Assembly: GCF_004564375.1 (NCBI RefSeq)
Contig: NZ_CP038267.1
Coordinates: 2,730,501 to 2,794,500 of the forward strand
Direction of reading: 5' to 3'
DNA: 64,000 nucleotides
Source: Nocardioides euryhalodurans
Lineage (GTDB): Bacteria > Actinomycetota > Actinomycetes > Propionibacteriales > Nocardioidaceae
Part shown: piece after piece, positions 17,658 to 26,301 of the stretch
Layout of the letters: every line of letters starts with the position of its first letter
How positions within the stretch are numbered: the first letter of the stretch is position 1
The notes under the pieces: generated by a model
What the model was told of the DNA's origin: nothing
The model's input: the letters and a program-made list of their open reading frames with translations, nothing else
The model's database searches: none
Program-made: the position numbers and the translations under genes

Positions 17658-18857
17658 CTAGTCGTCGGAGGTTCCGGCAGCGCGCTGCCCGGGGGAGGGG
17701 TTGCGCCACCGCCACCGGCCCCAGGTGGCCGCCACGCCGAGGGGTACGGCGATGGCCGCCCCCGCGAGGAAGATCAGGTCGTAGCGACCCGCCTCGGCGG
17801 GTGCGGCCACCAGGGCGGCCGTGAGCGCGCTGCCCGCGAACAGCGCCCCGGCGAACAGCGAGATCACCGTGGCGCGGGCCCCCGGCAGCACCTCGGTCGC
17901 CCAGGTCTGCAGGGTGGAGTGCATCGACACCCAGGCGACGCCGACCAGCAGCGCCGCGCCGGCCGCGGCGAAGGGGCCCTGCGAGAGGGCGAGCAGCAGC
18001 ATCGACACCACGAGCACCAGCGATCCGCCGCCGAGCAGCCAGGCAGGGTGGCGTCGCATCGAGACGGTGCGCACCATGCGTGAGCTGAGGTAGACCGAGA
18101 CGCCGTAGACGCCGGTCAGGAGGCCGGCGAGCGTGCTGGTCGCGCCGGCGGCCTCACTGGCAGGCGGCAGCACGGTCAGCGTCCCCAGCAGCACCATCCC
18201 CTCCACGAACGAGAGCGCCAGGACGAACAGCGTGACGCGGGACCGGGCGACCGCACCGAGCATGGCCAGCGGCGTCGGGCGGGGGCCGTCCGGCTGCTCC
18301 GGCTCCGGCAGCCTGCGCAGGATCACGACCAGCACCAGGGCAGCGCCCCCGGTCGCGACGAACCCGAGCCGCCACGACGTCACGTCCGCCAGCAGCCCCG
18401 CCCCGGCGGAGGCGAGGGCAGCACCCAGGGCGACGCCGACCATCAGGCGCGCGATCGCGGGCTGACGCACCCCGAGCGGGACGGTGTCCCCGACGTAGAT
18501 GAGGGTCGAGGGGTAGGCGGCCCCGAAGAAGCCGCCGGCGACGGCCCGGCTGATGCCGAGCAGCAGCGGGGTGGCGACGAAGGCGGAGCCGATGCTCGCC
18601 AGCCCGGCGAGCAGCAGGGTCAGGCGCAGGGTGCGGACCCGGCCCACGCGATCGGACACGACACCCCAGACGGGCTGCATGACGCCGTACGCCAGGAAGT
18701 ACGCGCCGGCGGCCTGCACGGCCGCCGACAGGGGGATGCCGAGGTCGAGCGAGATGGCCACCAGCATGGGCGGCATCACGAAGCGGTCTGTGGTGCTGAC
18801 GAAGGTGGTGACCTGCAGCAACCCGATGTGAGATCCGTCGTGGGGTCGGCGTGCCAC
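17658..18857 (-). CDS. Major facilitator superfamily transporter
   Basis: A 399-residue MFS protein with 12 hydrophobic helices and the loop 2-3 signature GVVSDRVGRVRTL. The GTG at 18857 is 3 bp from the stop of the binding-protein gene, with a GGGGGTGAGGG ribosome site inside that gene's end, so the two are translationally linked. It could import or export the compound handled by this operon. Direction and substrate are not shown by the sequence. Confidence 0.85.
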   Translation of the reverse strand: MARRPHDGSHIGLLQVTTFVSTTDRFVMPPMLVAISLDLGIPLSAAVQAAGAYFLAYGVMQPVWGVVSDRVGRVRTLRLTLLLAGLASIGSAFVATPLLLGISRAVAGGFFGAAYPSTLIYVGDTVPLGVRQPAIARLMVGVALGAALASAGAGLLADVTSWRLGFVATGGAALVLVVILRRLPEPEQPDGPRPTPLAMLGAVARSRVTLFVLALSFVEGMVLLGTLTVLPPASEAAGATSTLAGLLTGVYGVSVYLSSRMVRTVSMRRHPAWLLGGGSLVLVVSMLLLALSQGPFAAAGAALLVGVAWVSMHSTLQTWATEVLPGARATVISLFAGALFAGSALTAALVAAPAEAGRYDLIFLAGAAIAVPLGVAATWGRWRWRNPSPGQRAAGTSDD

Positions 18858-18860
18858 CCC

Positions 18861-19802
18861 TCACCCCCGGCCGGCGGCCGTGGCGAGCAGGCCGCGCCCG
18901 GGGTCGAGGGCGCCGTCCCAGGGATCGGCGGTGCCGGGAGCCTCCGGCAGGTAGCGGCGGCGCAGCGAGATCAGGGTGGCCAGTGCCTCGAGGTCGACCT
19001 CACCGGACGTGAGCCCCTCGGCGGGGTCCTTGAGCTTCTCGGTGTAGCGGCGCCCCAGCGCGCCCTCGAGCCCGAGCACCTCACCGGCGGCCGCGCTCGT
19101 CTCGTCGTCCAGCTCACCGGCGAGCACGCGGCGGGCGGTCGCGGCGAGCGCGTCGCCGAGCCGGGTGGCGCTGTCGAGGTGCGCGGTCCCGAGGACCGCC
19201 ACGACGGTGCCGAGGTAGGGGGAGCAGTGCTCCGAGGCGGCAGCGAGCAGGTGGCAGCCGGCTGCCTCGGCCCGGATCTCGTTGCCGGCGTTGAGCATCG
19301 TCGCGTCGCAGCGGCCGTCGAGGAGCGCCTCGAGCCGGCGTGGCGTGGACCCGAGGGTCTCGAGCCGGTAGACCTCCCGCCCCACGCCCAGGGCGTCGGC
19401 GAGGGCGTACAGGGCCAGTGCGAAGCCGGACACCGGCACGTCCACCCCCATCACGGCCCCACGCAGCTGGTCGGGACGGTCCAGCCCCGGTCGCGCGTAG
19501 AGGCCCAGGCCGACTCCGCGGTCGATCCCGGAGACGATCGAGACGTCGAGCAGCGTCCCGAGCGGGTTGCCGGGGGAGAACCGGTACGCGAGCACGTTGT
19601 CGGGGCTGGTGATCGCGACGTCGAGCTCGCCGTCGCGCAGCGAGGCGAACTGCGCCGGCGACGAGGTCACCGGCCGCTCGTCGACGTCGAGCCCCGCGGC
19701 GGCGAGGGCTCCGGTGGTCCGCGCGACGGCGAGCAGCACCGACGGCGTGAAGGTGCCCACGGTCAGGACGGTGGGCGGGTCCGGGGGCCGCGAGGCTGTC
19801 AT
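18861..19802 (-). CDS. NMT1/THI5-like solute-binding-fold protein without signal peptide
   Basis: A 313-residue protein of the NMT1/SsuA-like periplasmic-binding fold (TVGTFTPSVLLAVARTTGALAAAGLDVDE, DGELDVAITSPDNVLAY, shortened to key parts). It has no signal peptide and no lipobox, and its partner is an MFS permease, not an ABC transporter. It may be a cytoplasmic sensor or a small-molecule enzyme. ATG 19802 is chosen: a TACACT hexamer (minus strand, 19816-19811) ends 8 nt before it. The frame is open to 19940, but that part covers the operator region. A copy of the GCAATCGATTGC-type motif lies 14 bp upstream. Confidence 0.7.
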   Translation of the reverse strand: MTASRPPDPPTVLTVGTFTPSVLLAVARTTGALAAAGLDVDERPVTSSPAQFASLRDGELDVAITSPDNVLAYRFSPGNPLGTLLDVSIVSGIDRGVGLGLYARPGLDRPDQLRGAVMGVDVPVSGFALALYALADALGVGREVYRLETLGSTPRRLEALLDGRCDATMLNAGNEIRAEAAGCHLLAAASEHCSPYLGTVVAVLGTAHLDSATRLGDALAATARRVLAGELDDETSAAAGEVLGLEGALGRRYTEKLKDPAEGLTSGEVDLEALATLISLRRRYLPEAPGTADPWDGALDPGRGLLATAAGRG

Positions 19803-19815
19803 GGCTGGCGAGTGT

Positions 19816-19833
19816 AGTGCATTCGATTGCAGA
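19816..19833. promoter_or_regulatory. Operator copy A of the ATCGATTGC motif
   Basis: Left half AGTGCATTC, right half GATTGCAGA; the 14-bp core TGCATTCGATTGCA is symmetric except for one base pair on each side. It overlaps the -10 hexamer of the minus-strand binding-protein gene, so a bound protein should block that promoter. It matches the palindrome at 48442-48459 in the core. Confidence 0.65.
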
Positions 19834-19897
19834 CACGCCGTTCCGCTGCTCCCACGCAAGAATCGTTGTCTTGACAGCCCCCTTCCCGGTGAGCAAG

Positions 19898-19915
19898 GCT
19901 GCACTCGATTGCATC
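19898..19915. promoter_or_regulatory. Operator copy B of the ATCGATTGC motif
   Basis: Left half GCTGCACTC, right half GATTGCATC, exactly 82 bp from copy A. It lies just downstream of a TTGACA -35 box (19871-19876) and a weak -10 (AAGGCT, 19895-19900) that would serve the C-C hydrolase operon starting at 19955. The position fits repression. The two copies in one divergent region could allow looping. Confidence 0.65.
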
Positions 19916-19954
19916 GTGCCCACGACCGCGTGCCGAGCAACGGGAGGAGTGGTG

Positions 19955-21079
19955 ATGTCGCAAGACGAGCGGGTGGCCTCGGCCATCGCGCACTGGGGTC
20001 CCCGGTTCACCGTCAACGGCGTGACCGAGGCCGACTTCACCCGGGTGACCGCCGGTCTCGAGCGGTGGGAGGACTGGTGCGCGGCCTGGAGCCTGGCCGG
20101 GTCGGTCCACGAGGACCTCGGCCGGCAGGCGCTCGCGGACGGGCGCACCCGCTCGGCGGGCGGCCACCTCGCCCGGGCCGCGGTCTACCACCACTTCGCG
20201 AAGTTCGTCTTCGTCGTCGACCCCGACCAGATGCGCGCTGCGCACGCGCGAGCCGTCGGCTGCCTCACCGACGCGCTGCCCCACCTCGACCCGCCCGGCC
20301 GGCGGGTCTGCATCCCCTTCGAGGGGAGCCGCCTGGTGGCCGTGGTCCGTACCCCGCGTGGGGCCGGGCCCCACCCCGTCGTGGTCCTGGTCCCCGGGCT
20401 GGACTCCACCAAGGAGGAGCTCGGCTCCACCGAGCAGACCTTCCTCGACCGTGGCCTCGCCACCTTCACGCTCGACGGTCCCGGCCAGGGCGAGGCGGAG
20501 TACGACCTCGCGATCCGCGGTGACTGGGCGCCCGTCGCCGAAGCGGTGTGGTCGACGGTGCGCGACGAGCCCGATCTCGACCAGGCCCGCCTGGCCGTCT
20601 GGGGGGTCAGCCTCGGCGGCTACTACGCCGCCCGGGTGGCGGCCGCGCTGGGCGATCGCGTCTCCGCCTGCGTGACCCTGGGCGGTCCGTTCTGCTTCGG
20701 CGAGTGCTGGGACGGGCTTCCGCAGCTGACCCGCGACACCTTCCGGCTGCGCTCCGGCGCCGCGAGCGACGACGAGGCGCGTGCGGTGGCGCTGACCCTC
20801 GACCTCGCCGACGTGGTCGACGACCTGGTCGCACCGCTGCTCGTCGTCTTCGGACGCCGTGACCGGCTGATCCCCTGGGAGCAGGCGGACCGGTTGCACC
20901 TGCGGGCCGCCGGGCCGGCCACGCTGCTGATGCTCGAGGACGGCAACCACGGCTGCGCCAACGTGGCCGACCAGCACCGCCCACGGACGGCTGACTGGCT
21001 GGTCGCCCGGCTTGCCGGCGGTCCCGAGCCGAGCCTCACCGACGTCGCTCCGACCCCCTCGATGACGAAAGCAGGATGA
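19955..21079 (+). CDS. Alpha/beta hydrolase, 2,6-dihydroxypseudooxynicotine hydrolase-like
   Basis: A 374-residue alpha/beta hydrolase with the helical N-terminal domain and family marks of 2,6-dihydroxypseudooxynicotine hydrolase, the C-C bond-cleaving enzyme of nicotine degradation: PGLDSTKEE, LDGPGQGE, GVSLGGYY and EDGNHGC. The triad is readable as Ser219, Asp303 and His332. It should cleave a C-C bond next to a ketone. It opens a four-gene operon that ends in a semialdehyde dehydrogenase. ATG 19955 has a GGGAGGAG site; the frame upstream is open but non-coding. A paralogue is at 47273-48340. The true substrate is unknown. Confidence 0.8.
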   Translation: MSQDERVASAIAHWGPRFTVNGVTEADFTRVTAGLERWEDWCAAWSLAGSVHEDLGRQALADGRTRSAGGHLARAAVYHHFAKFVFVVDPDQMRAAHARAVGCLTDALPHLDPPGRRVCIPFEGSRLVAVVRTPRGAGPHPVVVLVPGLDSTKEELGSTEQTFLDRGLATFTLDGPGQGEAEYDLAIRGDWAPVAEAVWSTVRDEPDLDQARLAVWGVSLGGYYAARVAAALGDRVSACVTLGGPFCFGECWDGLPQLTRDTFRLRSGAASDDEARAVALTLDLADVVDDLVAPLLVVFGRRDRLIPWEQADRLHLRAAGPATLLMLEDGNHGCANVADQHRPRTADWLVARLAGGPEPSLTDVAPTPSMTKAG

Positions 21080-22044
21080 CCATGGACACCTCCGACGCTG
21101 CCACCCCCGGCACCGTTCGTGTCGGCTGGATCGGAGCCGGCCGGATGGGCGCCGCCATGGCGTCGCGACTGGCGAGGGCAGGCGAGGACGTCACGGTCTG
21201 GAACCGCACGCGGTCCAAGGCCGAGGCGCTCACCGAGGTCGGGTGCACCGTCGCCGACACGATCGCGGACCTGCGCGGCCACGACGTCGTCTTCACGATG
21301 GTCTCCACGCCGGCCGACCTGGAGCAGGTGCTGACCGGCCCCGACGGGCTGCTCGCCGACCCGGACCAGGTCCCCGGCGCCGTCGTCGACTGCTCGACGG
21401 TCTCGACCGAGTCGTCCGCGGCGATGCGGGCGGCGTGCGCGGAGCGTGGCGTCGACTTCCTCGCCTCGCCGGTGAGCGGCAACGGCAAGGTCGTGCGCGC
21501 CGGGGGGCTGAGCCTCGTGGTCTCCGGGCCGGAGGAGACCTACGAGCGGGTGGCGCCGCTGCTCGCCCACCTCGGGAAGGGCGCGACGTACGTCGGCGAG
21601 GGCGACGTCGCCCGGCTCGCCAAGATCTGCCACAACCTGATGCTCGGGGTGGTCACCCAGTGCATGGCCGAGGTGACGGTGCTCGCCGAGAAGGGCGGCA
21701 TGCCGCGGGCGGCCTTCCTGGAGTTCCTCAACAACTCGGTGATGGGCTCGGTGTTCACCCGCTACAAGAGCCCGGCCTTCGTGCACCTCGACTACACGCC
21801 GACCTTCACACCGATCCTGCTGCGCAAGGACTTCGACCTCGGCTTCCAGGCCGCCCACGAGCTCGACGTCCCGATGCCGGTCGCGGCGGCCACCGCTGCC
21901 GCCGTGCAGGCCAGCGTGAGCAGTGGTCGGGTCGAGGAGGACTTCGCGATCCTGCTGGACCAGCAGGCCGCGGCGTCGGGGATCACCCTCAAGCCCGAGG
22001 ACGCGCCGGTCGACGACGGGCTCTCCGCCGCCGACGAGGCGTGA
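21076..22044 (+). CDS. NAD(P)-dependent beta-hydroxyacid dehydrogenase (HIBADH-like)
   Basis: A 322-residue dehydrogenase of the 3-hydroxyisobutyrate/6-phosphogluconate type. The Rossmann motif is GWIGAGRMGAAMASRL, followed by WNRT, DCSTVS, the substrate loop ASPVSGNGKVV and the catalytic Lys in ARLAKICHNLMLG. It oxidises or reduces a beta-hydroxyacid/semialdehyde pair. The ATG overlaps the stop of the hydrolase gene (ATGA), so translation is coupled. A related protein is at 33508-34404. Confidence 0.85.
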   Translation: MTMDTSDAATPGTVRVGWIGAGRMGAAMASRLARAGEDVTVWNRTRSKAEALTEVGCTVADTIADLRGHDVVFTMVSTPADLEQVLTGPDGLLADPDQVPGAVVDCSTVSTESSAAMRAACAERGVDFLASPVSGNGKVVRAGGLSLVVSGPEETYERVAPLLAHLGKGATYVGEGDVARLAKICHNLMLGVVTQCMAEVTVLAEKGGMPRAAFLEFLNNSVMGSVFTRYKSPAFVHLDYTPTFTPILLRKDFDLGFQAAHELDVPMPVAAATAAAVQASVSSGRVEEDFAILLDQQAAASGITLKPEDAPVDDGLSAADEA

Positions 22045-22057
22045 GGCGGAGGCGGCG

Positions 22058-23311
22058 ATGAGCACCACAGGGCCGTCCGGGAGGCTCTCGGCACCCGGCC
22101 ACATGGGGGTCGACTACGAGGAGCGGGTCGACTTCGACCGGCTCCGGCGCTACCGCATCGAGCGGGCCCGAGCGGCGCTCGAGTCGAGCGAGTGCGGGGC
22201 GTTCCTGCTCTTCGACTTCTACAACATCCGCTACACCACCCACACCTGGATCGGCGGCGCCCTCGGCGACAAGATGATCCGCTACGTCCTGCTCGCGCGT
22301 GGCAAGGACCCGGTGCTGTGGGACTTCGGGTCGGCGGTCAAGCACCACAAGATCTACTCGCAGTGGGTGCCGGAGGAGAACTACCGGGCCGGCTTCCTCG
22401 GGTTCCGCGGCGCCGTGGCGCCGTCGGTGGGCCTGATGCAGACGGCCGTCGCCGAGATCAAGTCGCTGCTCGTCGAGGCCGGGGTCGCCGACCTGCCGGT
22501 GGGCCTCGACATCGTCGAGCCGCCCTTCCTGTTCGAGATGGAGCGGCAGGGGCTCCGGGTCGCCGACGCGCAGCAGCTGATGCTCGACGCCCGCGTCATC
22601 AAGAACGCCGACGAGGTCATGCTCCTCAACCAGGCGGCCGCGATGGTCGACGGCGTCTACCAGGACATCACCGAGGCGCTGAAGCCCGGCGTGCGCGAGA
22701 ACCAGATCGTGGCGCTGGCCAACCAGCGCCTCTACGAGATGGGTTCCGACCAGGTCGAGGCGGTCAACGCGATCTCGGGGGAGCGGTGCAACCCGCACCC
22801 GCACAACTTCACCGACCGGCTGGTCCGGCCGGGCGACCAGGCGTTCTTCGACATCATCCACTCCTTCAACGGCTACCGGACCTGCTACTACCGGACCTTC
22901 GCGGTCGGCAGCAGCACGCCCGCTCAGCGCGACGCCTACACGCGGGCACGGGAGTGGATGGACCGCGGGATCGAGGGCATCAAGGCCGGCGTCGGGACCG
23001 ACGAGGTCGCCGCGCTGCTGCCGAGGGCCGAGGAGTTCGGGTTCGCCAGCGAGATGGAGGCCTTCGGGCTGCAGTTCGCCCACGGGCTCGGTCTCGGTCT
23101 CCACGAGCGGCCGATCATCTCGCGGCTGAACTCCATGAAGGAGCCGGTCGAGCTCGAGGTCGGCATGGTCTTCGCGCTCGAGACGTACTGCCCCGCCAGC
23201 GACGGCGTCTCCGCCGCGCGCATCGAGGAGGAGATCGTGATCACCGAGGACGGCCCCCAGGTGATGACCCTCTTCCCGGCGCAGGAGCTCTTCGTCACCA
23301 ATCCCTACTGA
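22058..23311 (+). CDS. M24 (creatinase/prolidase-fold) enzyme with an altered metal site
   Basis: A 417-residue protein with a creatinase N-terminal domain (about 30-170) and a pita-bread M24 domain (about 185-400). Four of the five usual metal ligands are present: Asp265, His342 (AHGLGLGLHE), Glu375 (FALETY) and Glu390 (RIEEEI). The second Asp is replaced by Cys276 (GYRTCYYRTF). This suggests a single-metal or metal-free enzyme that is not a normal aminopeptidase; creatinase, ectoine hydrolase and the DMSP lyase DddP show this fold can do other chemistry. ATG 22058 follows GGCGGAGGCGG. In the operon it may hydrolyse an amide or C-N bond. Confidence 0.78.
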   Translation: MSTTGPSGRLSAPGHMGVDYEERVDFDRLRRYRIERARAALESSECGAFLLFDFYNIRYTTHTWIGGALGDKMIRYVLLARGKDPVLWDFGSAVKHHKIYSQWVPEENYRAGFLGFRGAVAPSVGLMQTAVAEIKSLLVEAGVADLPVGLDIVEPPFLFEMERQGLRVADAQQLMLDARVIKNADEVMLLNQAAAMVDGVYQDITEALKPGVRENQIVALANQRLYEMGSDQVEAVNAISGERCNPHPHNFTDRLVRPGDQAFFDIIHSFNGYRTCYYRTFAVGSSTPAQRDAYTRAREWMDRGIEGIKAGVGTDEVAALLPRAEEFGFASEMEAFGLQFAHGLGLGLHERPIISRLNSMKEPVELEVGMVFALETYCPASDGVSAARIEEEIVITEDGPQVMTLFPAQELFVTNPY

Positions 23312-23327
23312 CTTTCGAAGGTGTGCC

Positions 23328-24788
23328 ATGGGCGACTTCTCCCTGTCCTCGCTGACCGACCTGCCGCTCGACCTGTGGGTCGGTGGCCGCGCCGTGCCCG
23401 CCTCCGACGAGGGACGCTTCGACGTCCTGGACCCGGCGACCGGCGAGGTGCTGACCTCCGTGGCCAACGGCACGGTCGACGACGCGATGGCGTGCGTCGA
23501 CGCGGCCGCGGCGGCGGCCGAGGCATGGGCGGCGACCGCGCCGCGGCAGCGGGCGGAGGTGCTGCGGCGGGCGTTCGAGCTGATGACCGCGCGGTCCGAC
23601 GAGCTCGCCCACCTGATCTCGCTCGAGAACGGCAAGGCGCTGCCGGACGCGCGCGGCGAGGTGGCGTACGCCGCGGAGTTCTTCCGCTGGTACGCCGAGG
23701 AGGCGGTCCGCGCCGCGGGCTCGGTGATGACGGCGCCGTCCGGTGCCAACCGCATCGTGGTGCTGCAGCAGCCGGTCGGCATCGCGGTGCTGGTGACGCC
23801 CTGGAACTTCCCGGCGGCGATGGCGACCCGCAAGATCGGCCCGGCGCTCGCGGCCGGCTGCACGGTGGTGCTGAAGCCGGCCAGCGACACTCCGCTGACG
23901 GCTCTCCTGATGGCACGGATCCTCGACGACGCCGGCGTACCGGCGGGCGTGGTCAACGTGCTGCCCGCCCGCCGCTCGGGCGAGGTGGTCTCGGCGATGC
24001 TGCACGACCCGCGAGTGCGCAAGCTGTCCTTCACCGGCTCCACCGAGGTCGGGCGGGTGCTGCTGCGCGAGGCGGCCGACCAGGTGGTCAACTGCTCGAT
24101 GGAGCTGGGCGGCAACGCGCCGTTCCTCGTCTTCGAGGACGCCGACCTCGACGCCGCCGTCGACGGCGCCATGGTCGCCAAGATGCGCAACGCCGGCGAG
24201 GCCTGCACGGCCGCCAACCGGTTCTTCGTGCACGCCGACGTGGCGGCCGACTTCTCCCGCCGGCTCGCCGACCGGATGGCGGGCATGGTGGTCGGCCCCG
24301 GCACCGACGACGCGACCGAGGTGGGTCCGCTGGTCAACGAGGAGTCGGCGGCCAAGGTCGACGACCTGGTCCGAGGCGCGGTGGCGGCGGGCGCGCAGGT
24401 GGTCGTGGGCGGTGGCCGCCCGGAGCGGGAGGGCTTCTACTACTCCCCGACCGTGCTGGTCGACGTCCCGCGTGGCGCCGAGATCCTCGGTGAGGAGATC
24501 TTCGGCCCGGTCGCCCCGGTGGTCACGTTCACCGACGAGGACGAGGTGGTGGCGATGGCCAACGACACCGAGTTCGGCCTGGTGTCCTACGTCTACACCG
24601 GCGACCTCGCCCGCGGCCTGCGGGTCAGCGAGCGGCTCGACTCCGGGATGGTGGGCCTCAACCGCGGTCTGGTCTCGGACCCGGCCGCCCCCTTCGGTGG
24701 CACCAAGCAGTCGGGCATCGGCCGTGAGGGCGGGCACGAGGGCATGCTCGACTACCTGGAGAGCAAGTACGTCGCCGTGTCCTGGTGA
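23328..24788 (+). CDS. Succinate-semialdehyde-type aldehyde dehydrogenase
   Basis: A 486-residue aldehyde dehydrogenase. Motifs: VTPWNFPAAMATRKIGPALAAGC (cofactor site), FTGSTEVGR, MELGGNAP with the general-base Glu, and GEACTAANR with the nucleophile Cys. This form of the active-site loop is common in NAD(P)-dependent succinate-semialdehyde dehydrogenases. As the last gene of the operon it likely oxidises the semialdehyde made by the earlier steps, as in gamma-aminobutyrate or nicotine side-chain breakdown. Convergent with zwf, 3 bp apart. Confidence 0.85.
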   Translation: MGDFSLSSLTDLPLDLWVGGRAVPASDEGRFDVLDPATGEVLTSVANGTVDDAMACVDAAAAAAEAWAATAPRQRAEVLRRAFELMTARSDELAHLISLENGKALPDARGEVAYAAEFFRWYAEEAVRAAGSVMTAPSGANRIVVLQQPVGIAVLVTPWNFPAAMATRKIGPALAAGCTVVLKPASDTPLTALLMARILDDAGVPAGVVNVLPARRSGEVVSAMLHDPRVRKLSFTGSTEVGRVLLREAADQVVNCSMELGGNAPFLVFEDADLDAAVDGAMVAKMRNAGEACTAANRFFVHADVAADFSRRLADRMAGMVVGPGTDDATEVGPLVNEESAAKVDDLVRGAVAAGAQVVVGGGRPEREGFYYSPTVLVDVPRGAEILGEEIFGPVAPVVTFTDEDEVVAMANDTEFGLVSYVYTGDLARGLRVSERLDSGMVGLNRGLVSDPAAPFGGTKQSGIGREGGHEGMLDYLESKYVAVSW

Positions 24789-24791
24789 GGG

Positions 24792-26240
24792 TCAGGCGCC
24801 GGCGACGTTCGGGTCGCGCCAGCTCCGCTCGAACGGCAGCCGCCAGGTGAACGGCGCCACCAGCTGGTGGATCTGGTTGGGTCCCCACGAGCCGGGGGCG
24901 TAGGGCCGGACCACGGTGGGGTTCTCCAGCAGCGGCGTCGAGATCTCCCACAGCCGCTCGATGCCCCGCGCCGAGGTGAACAGGGTGTGGTCACCGCGGG
25001 CGGCGTCGTGGATGAGGCGCTCGTACGCCTCGAGCACCGATCCGGCCCAGCCGGTGTCGTGCATCGCGAACTGCATCGACAGCTTGTCCAGCGCCATGCC
25101 CGGGCCGGGCTTCTTGCCGTAGAAGGACAGCGACATGCGCGACTGGTCGGCCAGGTCGAAGGTCAGGTGGTCGGGGCCGTGGTCGCCCACCCCGGAACCG
25201 GCGGGGAACATCGAGCGCGGCGGCTCCTTGAAGGCGATGGAGATGATCCGCGCCCCCTGCGCCATCCGCTTGCCGGTGCGCAGGTAGAACGGGACGCCGG
25301 CCCAGCGCCAGTTGTCGACGTAGCACTTGAGGGCGACGAAGGTCTCGGTCTCGGAGTCGCGGGCGACTCCGTCGAGGTCGCGGTAGCCGACGTACTGGCC
25401 CCGGACGACGTCGTGCGGCTCGATGGGCAGCATCGAGCGGAAGACCTTGTTCTTCTCCTCCGAGATCGCCGCCGGCTCCAGCGCGGTGGGCGGCTCCATG
25501 GCCGTGAACGCGAGGACCTGGAAGAGATGGGTGACGACCATGTCGCGGTAGGCGCCGGTGGCCTCGTAGAAGCTCGCCCGCTGGGCCAGCCCGAGCTCCT
25601 CGGGTACGTCGATCTGGACGTGGTCGATGTGGTGGCGGTGCCAGATCGGCTCGAAGAGCCCGTTGGCGAACCGGAAGGCGAGGATGTTCTGCGCCGCCTC
25701 CTTGCCGAGGAAGTGGTCGATCCGGAAGATCTGCTCCTCCTCGAACACCTCGTGCAGCTGCCGGTTCAGCTCGGTCGCCGAGGCGAGGTCGGTGCCGAAC
25801 GGCTTCTCCATGATGATCCGGCTGCGCTCGACCAGGGCCGCCTCGCGCAGCTGGTCGACCACCGACAACGCCGCCTTGGGCGGGACGCTGAGGTAGTGGA
25901 GCCGGCGAGGGTCGGTGCCGTCGGGCCAGGTCGCCTCGACCTCCTCGACGGTCCGGCGCAACCCGGCCGCGCCCTCGGACCCGGGCGCGAAGTGCAGCAG
26001 CGGCGCGAACTCCGGCCACGCCTCCTTGTCCCCGTCGTCGCCGCCGAACTCGTCCACGGCCTCCTTCGCGAAGTCGCGGAACGTCTCGGTCGTGTAGTCG
26101 TCCAGGGACGTCCCGACGACCCGGATGTCGCGCAACAGCCCGGTCTTGAACAGGTGCAGCAGCCCGGGCAGCAGCTTGCGACGGCTCAGGTCGCCCGTGG
26201 CGCCGAAGAGGACGACGGTGGTCGGATGCTCGGAGGGCAC
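24792..26240 (-). CDS. zwf: Glucose-6-phosphate 1-dehydrogenase
   Basis: A 482-residue G6PDH, normal length. It has FGATGDLSRRKL (NADP-binding loop), MEKPFG, and the active-site RIDHFLGKE. It makes 6-phosphogluconolactone and NADPH, the first step of the pentose phosphate route. The usual pgl, gnd, tal and tkt neighbours are absent, so it may be a second copy in the genome. GTG 26240 is preceded by a minus-strand TACTGT hexamer (26252-26247) ending 6 nt upstream: leaderless. Confidence 0.93.
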   Translation of the reverse strand: MPSEHPTTVVLFGATGDLSRRKLLPGLLHLFKTGLLRDIRVVGTSLDDYTTETFRDFAKEAVDEFGGDDGDKEAWPEFAPLLHFAPGSEGAAGLRRTVEEVEATWPDGTDPRRLHYLSVPPKAALSVVDQLREAALVERSRIIMEKPFGTDLASATELNRQLHEVFEEEQIFRIDHFLGKEAAQNILAFRFANGLFEPIWHRHHIDHVQIDVPEELGLAQRASFYEATGAYRDMVVTHLFQVLAFTAMEPPTALEPAAISEEKNKVFRSMLPIEPHDVVRGQYVGYRDLDGVARDSETETFVALKCYVDNWRWAGVPFYLRTGKRMAQGARIISIAFKEPPRSMFPAGSGVGDHGPDHLTFDLADQSRMSLSFYGKKPGPGMALDKLSMQFAMHDTGWAGSVLEAYERLIHDAARGDHTLFTSARGIERLWEISTPLLENPTVVRPYAPGSWGPNQIHQLVAPFTWRLPFERSWRDPNVAGA

Positions 26241-26254
26241 GACTCAACAGTAGG

Positions 26255-26296
26255 GGCTCGGGGCCGGCCGGCGGGGGGACGGCGCGGCCCCGAGCC
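26255..26296 (-). terminator. Strong GC hairpin after the secreted amidohydrolase gene
   Basis: Arms GGCTCGGGGCCG (26255-26266) and CGGCCCCGAGCC (26285-26296) pair perfectly over 12 bp with an 18-nt loop. It lies just past the stop of the minus-strand amidohydrolase gene and before the zwf promoter. It has no T-run, which is common for actinobacterial terminators. Confidence 0.6.
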
Positions 26297-26301
26297 GGTG
26301 G

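Noticed and set aside
19803-19940. Longer start (19940) for the binding-fold protein
   Set aside because: The added 46 residues show no signal peptide and the stretch holds both operator copies and promoters.
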